A DNA stretch of 64,000 bases from Anadara kagoshimensis (lineage: Eukaryota; Mollusca; Bivalvia; Arcoida; Arcidae): the NCBI GenBank assembly GCA_021292105.1, contig CM037861.1, positions 58,511,245-58,575,244 of the forward strand, written 5' to 3'. This document shows, in pieces, positions 57,044-64,000 of this stretch. The translations under genes and the position numbers were made by a program. Under the pieces are notes generated by a model. It was not told where the DNA came from, did not search any database, and saw only the letters and a program-made list of their open reading frames with translations. Each line of letters opens with the position of its first letter. Position 1 is the stretch's first letter.

Positions 57044-57101
57044 TGTCATATACCATTTTTAATGTATTTTATGATTAAATTTTAAAAAATGGTATATGAC
57101 A
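57044..57101. mobile_element. Short foldback, family F2, copy 4
   Basis: A 58-bp element with perfect 17-bp inverted ends (TGTCATATACCATTTTT and its complement). This is the best copy of the family. Confidence 0.9.
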
Positions 57102-57106
57102 CAAGT

Positions 57107-58578
57107 CAAATTGAGTAAGTTGGGGACGATTTCCAGGACTTCATATTGAGTTAGCTGGGGACGATTTCCAGGACTTCATATTGAGTTAGTTGGGGACGAT
57201 TTCCAGGACTTCATATTGAGTTAGCTGGGGACGATTTCCAGGACTTCATATTGAGTTAGTTGGGGACGATTTCCAGGACTTCATATTGAGTTAGTTGGGG
57301 ACGATTTCCAGGACTTCATATTGAGTTAGTTGGGGACGATTTCCAGGACTTCATATTGAGTTAGCTGGGGACGAATTCCAGGACTTCATATTGAGTTAGC
57401 TGGGGACGAATTCCAGGACTTCATATTGAGTTAGTTGGGGACGATTTCCAGGACTTCATATTGAGTTAGCTGGGGACGAATTCCAGGACTTCATATTGAG
57501 TTAGCTGGGGACGAATTCCAGGACTTCATATTGAGTTAGCTGGGGACGAATTCCAGGACTTCATATTGAGTTAGTTGGGGACGATTTCCAGGACTTCATA
57601 TTGAGTTAGCTGGGGACGAATTCCAGGACTTCATATTGAGTTAGCTGGGGACGATTTCCAGGACTTCATATTGAGTTAGCTGGGGACGAATTCCAGGACT
57701 TCATATTGAGTTAGCTGGGGACGAATTCCAGGACTTCATATTGAGTTAGCTGGGGACGAATTCCAGGACTTCATATTGAGTTAGCTGGGGACGATTTCCA
57801 GGACTTCATATTGAGTTAGTTGGGGACGATTTCCAGGACTTCATATTGAGTTAGCTGGGGACGATTTCCAGGACTTCATATTGAGTTAGTTGGGGACGAT
57901 TTCCAGGACTTCATATTGAGTTAGCTGGGGACGAATTCCAGGACTTCATATTGAGTTAGTTGGGGACGATTTCCAGGACTTCATATTGAGTTAGTTGGGG
58001 ACGATTTCCAGGACTTCATATTGAGTTAGCTGGGGACGAATTCCAGGACTTCATATTGAGTTAGCTGGGGACGAATTCCAGGACTTCATATTGAGTTAGC
58101 TGGGGACGATTTCCAGGACTTCATATTGAGTTAGCTGGGGACGATTTCCAGGACTTCATATTGAGTTAGTTGGGGACGATTTCCAGGACTTCATATTGAG
58201 TTAGCTGGGGACGATTTCCAGGACTTCATATTGAGTTAGCTGGGGACGAATTCCAGGACTTCATATTGAGTTAGCTGGGGACGATTTCCAGGACTTCATA
58301 TTGAGTTAGCTGGGGACGATTTCCAGGACTTCATATTGAGTTAGTTGGGGACGATTTCCAGGACTTCATATTGAGTTAGCTGGGGACGATTTCCAGGACT
58401 TCATATTGAGTTAGCTGGGGACGAATTCCAGGACTTCATATTGAGTAAGTTGGGGACGATTTCCAGGACTTCATATTGAGTTAGCTGGGGACGATTTCCA
58501 GGACTTCATATTGAGTTAGTTGGGGACGATTTCCAGGACTTCATATTGAGTTAGTTGGGGACGATTTCCAGGACTTCA
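57107..58578. repeat. 35-bp minisatellite, about 42 units
   Basis: Units repeat every 35 bp (gggg at 57122 and 57157) with consensus ttgagttagctggggacgat plus ttccaggacttcata. Two positions vary in a binary way: agCtgggg or agTtgggg, and gaTttcc or gaAttcc. The second variant creates an EcoRI site. Its left edge follows the F2 foldback by only about 5 bp. Confidence 0.97.
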
Positions 58579-59270
58579 TTCCAAAATAATTGTATGGTGT
58601 TCATGTATTGTTAATGTTTTGACTCTAATCCTAAAACTTCCAATGTGCTGACCATGCGTGGGTTACTGACTTTTCCTAATTAAAGGTCAAGCGGACAGGT
58701 CAATGTTTTTGCCTATACTAGTTTCATAAGCTATATCAGATTAACCCAGCTTTTGATATTTTAATAAAATGATACGAAATAGCTATAGGAAAGCCGGGCA
58801 AGAAATCATCATGAAAAATAAAATACAATTCTAAAGGATAAGCTTTCCTTTTTAACTGTTATCGTGTCTGCCGCTTATGAAAAAACACAATGTATCCGGT
58901 CAAACAACTAATGTGGTGGCTCATTGGCAAATATACTATAGCGTGAAAATAATGTGTAAAACGGATTTATCACGGTTATCAATAATTTCTGCAAGTGATG
59001 CTTCAGGTAAATTGCGGAAATGAAAAGAAAAATATGTTGACAACTTTCTTCAATTATATTATCATTCGGAAATGAATTTTTCTCTAAGCGGATTATAACT
59101 CGTAATATGGATATGAAATGCGAAACATCCTTCATAGTTTACTTAAGAAAATAAAATTGTGTTCATGCATGTAGCAGGTTCCTTTGGTTGCATGAGGACT
59201 GTAAAGTGTATTTTTGAGACTTGATACCGGTATTACGTAATCTGATATGGTTGAGAAACATCTCAAAACC

Positions 59271-59304
<34 letters not shown>

Positions 59305-59389
59305 AAGTGACTGATGGATTAATTGATAGGACTAACATCCAAATCAATAATATTTCACTTATACCGAGACTTTCATAAAAATTATAGCA
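58579..59389. other. Intergenic DNA with GATT run and SINE remnant
   Basis: A GATT run lies at about 59271-59305. At about 59318-59400 there is a 3'-end remnant of the SINE seen at 61595 (aatatttcacttataccgag). No gene is visible. Confidence 0.55.
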
Positions 59390-59879
59390 TTTCCGGGTAA
59401 TTTATTTTAGCTTAATCGTTGTATCACGTAACATTCCGTATGGTAGTGTGAATTAGAATCCAAATAGCAATATCAATACATTTTCTAAGAAATAAATTAA
59501 AGTAAGAAGCCTTTACAAAGCTTTTGCTGTAATATAAACATTACAAAGACCATGTTAACGCAATGAATGGTGGGAAGTAATTGAGCGCATCCCGATTGGT
59601 CATTTTTTGGCTTTATGACGTCACTTGACTACAGATGCTGTCAAGGGTCAGTTTCGCAAAATTTCTAGTGGTAGACGTGTTTTGCTTTCTGGTTGTGTGA
59701 TATCACAGAAAATTGTGAAACTAAACAAGAATTATGGATTGTTTGGTGGTTCCAAATATTAGCTATTTGAACCAACAGTTTGGATAGTAAGTAAAAAGAA
59801 TTTTTGGTTTGTCAGTCGTAGCGATTTCTTCAACGAGGTATTGAAGCACGTTTGAACATTAGAAAATCAGAAAATAGCT

Positions 59880-59880
<1 letters not shown>
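59390..59880 (+). promoter_or_regulatory. Duplicated promoter unit, copy 1
   Basis: Matches 62798-63330 along its length, from tccgggtaattta-like words to the region after the splice donor. It holds an inverted CCAAT box (CGATTGGTCA, ATTGG at 59595-59599) and a full CRE, TGACGTCA, at 59616-59623. The CRE lies 111 bp upstream of the first-exon ATG at 59734. Both sites and their spacing are kept in copy 2, so they are likely functional. Confidence 0.75.
59734..59786 (+). CDS. First coding exon, copy 1 (orphan or alternative exon)
   Basis: A 53-base exon from ATG to a GGATA|GTAAGT donor encodes MDCLVVPNISYLNQQFG plus two bases. It matches the exon at 63175-63227 with no indel and no stop. The exit phase is the same, so it could splice to the exon at 63444 and give an alternative N-terminus. 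No separate second exon for this copy was found between here and 62.8 kb. It could also be a dead duplicate. Confidence 0.65.

Positions 59881-59882
<2 letters not shown>

Positions 59883-59936
<54 letters not shown>
59883..59936. repeat. (CT)n microsatellite
   Basis: 27 CT dinucleotides, at the same place relative to the first exon as the CT run at 63345. Confidence 0.95.
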
Positions 59937-59939
<3 letters not shown>

Positions 59940-59940
<1 letters not shown>

Positions 59941-60475
59941 AACTACGGTTAGAGTCAAGGTAACATGGGTAGGGTTGAAAACATATTTTCACGTTAAAGG
60001 TCGCAGTTCTATCTTACCTGATATTACATATCTGGAACAACAGTTTTTATTATAAGTCTTATGAAATTAATACAGTCAGACCTTTCTAAAATGAACGAGT
60101 TCTGTCCAGGCGTGTTGGCTAATAATAATACTGTCGTATGTCGTAGATATTATTAATAATAATTTCGAGAGTGGATTTTTTGACTGCGGCAGTGTGAGTT
60201 GGATGAAAAAAATGATGCATTAGACATATATGATATAAGGTCTCAGTAATAAAGTGTCAAACAATGGGTTCGAGCCCGGTCGACCCGTGTGATTAAGGAG
60301 TTCCACCTTCAGCTGTATTTATTCCTTGTAGCACTGCCAGTATATCCGACTGAGTAATTTGCGTTGCTAATCTGCGACATCGTAGATAAGTGTGCTAGCA
60401 TTCTTTAAGTCGTAATCTCTCTCCAGTACAAATAAAATTGGGTGTTTTAAATATTAATAATTATTAATTACAATA

Positions 60476-60509
<34 letters not shown>

Positions 60510-60647
60510 ACTATTCAATATATATGTTCATCAAAATGTATGTATTGTTGTATTATCGTTATTTTTCGTGTTAAATGTATATATTGAATATGAAATAAAC
60601 CAAATAAAAAATATATATAAAAAATACAGTAAGATCATTGTCACGGG
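59940..60647. other. Intron-like or intergenic DNA
   Basis: Contains a CT run at 60480-60506 and a B-box-like gggttcgagcccgg near 60266 (a possible SINE scrap). Otherwise nothing recognised. Confidence 0.5.
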
Positions 60648-60870
60648 GCCTCGGTTGCCGAGTGGTATAACACGCGCGCTTACGAATCAAAGCGCCTTTC
60701 ATCGCCAAGGTTAGAATACCATTTGGGGCAGCTCCGTGTGAGAAAATGTGTCATCAGTGGATTTCTCTAGACACTCTGGTTTCCTCCACCATGTATGAAC
60801 TGATCGCCTCTATAGAAGAGAGAAAATCTTGACAGGGGCGTAAAACACCATTACCTCACTCCACTGCAAG
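60648..60870 (+). mobile_element. SINE with tRNA-like head
   Basis: The head has ggcctcggttgccgagtggt. The body and tail have ctggtttcctccaccatgta, ctgatcgcctctatagaaga and cttgacaggggcgtaaaaca, as in the SINE at 30120. Confidence 0.8.
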
Positions 60871-60929
60871 GAGGTATGGCCACACAAAGAATGTGCCATT
60901 ACAGTATGGGCCCCATGTCTAAAAAGGTC

Positions 60930-61410
60930 AAATATAAATAGAAAATATTCAACGGGGTGCAACAAGAATGGTACCATCATTAAAAGGCTTAACATATAGC
61001 CAACGTCTACCTAAACTTTGACTGTCTACATTAGAATATATAGAATCCTGACACAAGTTGATGAAGTAGATGTCAACAAATCTTTTAACCTAGCGACTGC
61101 AAATCACCAGTCATCCAGAACATTAGGAAATAACATGAATCTTCTCAAAAAGGTGCAGAACTAAACTTCGTAGTGGAGTATTCAGTTGTAGAGTCATCTA
61201 GAGAGATAAAACTCATTACCAATTACTGTTGTAAATTCCCCCTCTGTCAATGCTTTTAAATCCAATCTTAGCAAATTCTAGACAAATCACCCAATCAAAT
61301 TCAATCACAACTGATATATAGGATACGACCATGCGCAACAAACAGTACCATCCAGGGTAAATTATAAAGAAGCACCACAGAAGCAGAACTGCTTACAACG
61401 GTGTCGATCA
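60930..61410 (+). pseudogene. LINE ORF2 C-terminal fragment (CR1/Jockey-like)
   Basis: Broken frames on plus give QRGATRMVPSLKGLTYSQRL, then VNSPSVNAFKSNLSKF and NHPIKFNHN, and a QTVPSRVNYKEAPQKQN-like end. These are the typical closing words of a CR1/Jockey-type ORF2. Several stops and at least two frameshifts are present, so it is an old fragment. Confidence 0.75.
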
Positions 61411-61594
61411 ACGTAAGAAACGGGGTTGATAGGCTATGTTTTACATTGCCCCCCCCCCCCCTGCTTGAACGGATGGATAACGTAACGATGTATTTTTTAA
61501 ACACCTGAGTATGTCGTACTCTAGTATTAGACCAGGTCTATGAGTAACAAGCACTTTGTTTTTGTAAACTTGTTTTTCCTTAAAGAATTGAGTT

Positions 61595-61975
61595 GAGTTG
61601 AGTAATGATGTTTAACGTCCAAGCCAAGAATATTTCACTTATATCGAGATGTCGCCAGCTATAGGCTAAGATGCAGAAATTTTGCCTGTGCGTTGCGCTG
61701 ATGGCATTATACAGCAGGGTTCTTTATCGTGCCAAGCCCACCGTGACACGGGACCTCGTTTATTTTTAGTTCCCATCCGAGAAAACCGTGACTTTCATTT
61801 CGTAATGCCGAGTGCTTGGCGAAAAAACAGTCACTACCCACTTTCAAGTCTTGGGTCAGACCCGGCCGGGGTTGTTTTTCCTTGAAGAGACGATGATATC
61901 AAAGATATCCGAATATGGGATTTGAACAAGTATCCATGCCGTACAGGTTACAAAGCTATATATATATGCACTAAT
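61595..61975 (-). mobile_element. tRNA-derived SINE
   Basis: On minus, a B-box-like TTGTTCAAATCCC lies near the right end. The body has AAACGAGGTCCCGTGTCACG, and the 3' part has GATATAAGTGAAATATTCTT. It is related to the SINE at 53125 and to the remnant at 59318. Confidence 0.75.
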
Positions 61976-62222
61976 CTAACAATAGCAGTTAGTGGCTACG
62001 GTGTTAAAATATAACATCAGTTTTATATGCACTAAGCTAACAATAGCAGTTAGTGGCTACGGTGGTAAAATATTACATCAGTTTTATATGCAGTGAGCTA
62101 ACAATAGCAGTTAGTGGCTACGGTGTTAAAATATAACATCAGTTTTATATATGCAGTGAGCTAACAATAGCAGTTAGTGGCTACGGTGTTAAAATATTAC
62201 ATCAGTTTTATATGCAGTGCTC
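61976..62222. repeat. 60-63 bp tandem repeat, four units
   Basis: Each unit has ctaacaatagcagttagtgg, ctacggtgttaaaatat and acatcagttttatatg words. Units begin at 61976, 62036, 62098 and 62161. Confidence 0.9.
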
Positions 62223-62236
62223 AGTGTTAATTTTCC

Positions 62237-62261
62237 TTTTTTTTTTTTTTTTTTTTTTTTT
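62237..62261. repeat. T homopolymer
   Basis: 25 T residues. Confidence 0.9.
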
Positions 62262-62797
62262 ACAAAAATGAACATTTTCTCCTAAGAGGACTAATTTTTT
62301 GAAAACTCGCAAAGATTGCGTTTTGAAAATATTTTCAGAAACAAAAACGTTAAAGTTAGTTTTCCTAGGAGAACATTTTGAAAATAATTATAAAAGACGG
62401 GAAAAAACCCTCATTTTTTATTTAGTATAATAGAGCACAAAGATGGGCTTATAGACTAAGAAAATTGCCCGTAAAATAGATCGTTGTGTGAACCAAAATC
62501 TGAAAATTCACATATAATACTGCTGGTTTTTCATTATAGTACAAGGATATTTAAACTTTTATTTTTAAAAAACCAAAATGGTTCATTTAGGATAAAATTC
62601 CATCAAAGCAGCCATACATCTTTATTGTTAGTGTGGCTTTGTAACTGATCCTAAGTAGATCTTAATTACAACGTAGAGAATCAGCATTGCGTTCGTCGTA
62701 GAGGTAAAATCCAACTCGGTCATTTACTTTAAGGCTTTTTGTATTCCAGTCCCCTGTGTTCTTATTTATCTGTTTTGTTCTGAGAGTAATTTTTAAA
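62262..62797. other. Intron-like or intergenic DNA, nothing recognised
   Basis: No gene or repeat could be supported. Confidence 0.5.
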
Positions 62798-63330
62798 ATT
62801 CCGGGTAATCCATAATTTAGTTTGATCGTCAGATTAAATTCCGTATAACGGAGTGGATAAGAATCCAAATTGCAGTAGTAATGCCCTTTAAAAGATTTAC
62901 TTAAACTTTTGTCAAGAGGTCAGAATAAGCCAACATACAAGGGTTCTTAGTATTGTTAGGACTTTGACGGCGAAAAAAATCGTTCAAAAGATCCTGATTG
63001 CACAGTGAATTGTGGGATGCAATTGAGCGCGTCACGATTGGTCAATTTTTGGCTTTATGACGTCACTTGGCTACGGATGCTGCCAAGGGCCAGTTTCGCA
63101 CATTTTTCGTTGAGAGTAGACGCTTTTTGCTTCTGACTGTGCGATATCACAGAAATTTGTGAAACTAAACAAGTATGGAGTATTTGGTGGTTCCAAATGT
63201 TAGCTATTTGGACCAGCAGTTTGGATAGTAAGTAAAAAGATTTTTTGGTTTGTCAGTCGTAACGATTTTGATCTTCAAAAAGGTATCGAAACACGTTTCA
63301 CACAAAGACAAGTCAAAGTAGCAAGATATT
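62798..63330 (+). promoter_or_regulatory. Duplicated promoter unit, copy 2
   Basis: Counterpart of 59390-59880. It has an inverted CCAAT box (ATTGG at 63037-63041) and the CRE TGACGTCA at 63058-63065, 110 bp before the ATG at 63175. It also shares gcgatatcacagaaa and gtgaaactaaacaag just before the start. Together these look like a CREB/ATF-type, TATA-less promoter. Confidence 0.78.
63175..63227 (+). CDS. Gene C, first coding exon (copy 2)
   Basis: The ATG opens a 53-base exon ending at a GGATA|GTAAGT donor. It encodes MEYLVVPNVSYLDQQFG and two bases of a Tyr codon. Substitutions against copy 1 are mostly conservative (Ile to Val, Asn to Asp) and no frame is lost, which suggests selection on both copies. 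It joins in phase to the exon at 63444. There is no signal peptide, so the product is probably intracellular. The family is not recognised. Confidence 0.8.
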
Positions 63331-63344
63331 TGATGATGCTTATA

Positions 63345-63404
<60 letters not shown>
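63345..63404. repeat. (CT)n microsatellite
   Basis: CT run with one slip, inside intron 1 of gene C. Confidence 0.95.
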
Positions 63405-63408
<4 letters not shown>

Positions 63409-63443
63409 CAGTGATATAATTATTTATACGTCTTTATTTTCAG

Positions 63444-63580
63444 CTTAGAATCATTCCTTGGCGGTACAAGAACACTTCGATTTCAGTTGATGAAAGGAGG
63501 TGATAATGGAACAAACATTAAAGTAGCGGCAACTGTCATAACTAAAAAACTTGTCGAAATTTACAAGCAGCCAAATAGAG
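63444..63580 (+). CDS. Gene C, exon 2
   Basis: Follows TATTTTCAG and ends before GTAAAT. Joined to the first exon it completes Tyr and reads LESFLGGTRTLRFQLMKGG, then DNGTNIKVAATVITKKLVEI and YKQPNRG, open throughout. The exit phase is one base. The gene continues beyond the window. No known domain is recognised in these 63 residues; the join in phase and the clean splice sites are the evidence. Confidence 0.8.
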
Positions 63581-63689
63581 GTAAATTTTGTGCTTTTGCA
63601 ATCTTGGTAATGCCGGCGATCCCCGTCAATTTTGAATGGTGGTTGTGTTTCATTTAGTACCCATGAACATGATTTTCGTATTTAATTTG

Positions 63690-63840
63690 AGGCTAGCTAA
63701 ACAGGATCAATTTGTTTACTATTCTGGAGCACCCGGTCTTGCTTGTGAAAGTTAATTTGTTTAACTAAATTTCCTACATTTTCAAAGTTTTTTGTTTTGC
63801 TTGATTTTGTTTTGTTTATTTGAACATAGAATTGTATGTA
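63690..63840 (+). mobile_element. R1 tail in intron 2 of gene C
   Basis: Words ttactattctggagcacccg and gtcttgcttgtgaaagttaa, ending with aacatagaattgtatgtata. Diverged, plus orientation. Confidence 0.65.
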
Positions 63841-64000
63841 TATGTTTGATTTTGTGACAAAATAAAAAAAGCTTTTGGAAAATGTATCTTTGAATCGTTA
63901 ACTTTTTCCTGTTATTCATTTACATGTATCTATTATCTCCCTCCTTTTTTGTTTCGATCAAACTCGAGATTAGTACAAGTACGATTGTAACATGAAGGGA

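Noticed and set aside
53420-58578. Regular repeat arrays that at first glance resemble CRISPR
   Set aside because: Units are contiguous 34 or 35 bp tandem repeats with no unique spacers, and the window is eukaryotic.

Overview
The window looks like a gene-poor, AT-rich piece of a metazoan genome, most likely a mollusc of bivalve type. The reasons are spliceosomal introns with GT..AG borders, tRNA-derived SINEs, a Ty3/gypsy element, LINEs, a reverse-transcriptase family with hammerhead-ribozyme-bearing relatives, many short foldback elements, and long minisatellites. The species call is inference. Nothing prokaryotic is present.

Layout. 1-3.9 kb holds diverged tandem repeats and a MITE. 3.9-8.1 kb is a decayed Ty3/gypsy pol on the minus strand, followed by a zinc-finger/coiled-coil reading frame past a polypurine tract. 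8.1-10.8 kb is a composite insertion: inverted GTTACACCA motifs surround a minisatellite and a nested SINE. 11.2-15.8 kb and 31.8-36.1 kb hold two tandem paralogous genes (A and B). Each has at least four coding exons with identical intron phases and encodes a single-pass membrane protein with a six-cysteine ectodomain and a C-terminal PPxY motif. The roughly 16 kb between them is filled with retroelement debris (two LINEs, repeated RT 3' ends, MITEs, SINEs) and carries an apparently intact minimal hammerhead ribozyme. 40-52 kb is a cluster of four single-exon class A GPCR genes: two on minus (one frameshifted), two on plus (one frameshifted). All share an NWI.. variant of the NPxxY motif and look adenosine-receptor-like. 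53.4-55.7 kb and 57.1-58.6 kb are two pure minisatellites of 34 bp and 35 bp units. From 59.4 kb to the end there is a duplicated promoter plus first coding exon. The second copy splices to a second exon at 63.4 kb, and the gene runs off the window.

Working links. Genes A and B are a segmental duplication of one membrane-protein gene. The four receptors are a local expansion. The repeated RT tails (about 18 copies) belong to one retroelement family that has invaded introns and intergenic DNA alike. The most unusual items are the hammerhead ribozyme, the twin promoter/first-exon units with phase-compatible donors, the zinc-finger frame beside gypsy, and a 34-bp minisatellite that resembles a serial 3' splice-site array.
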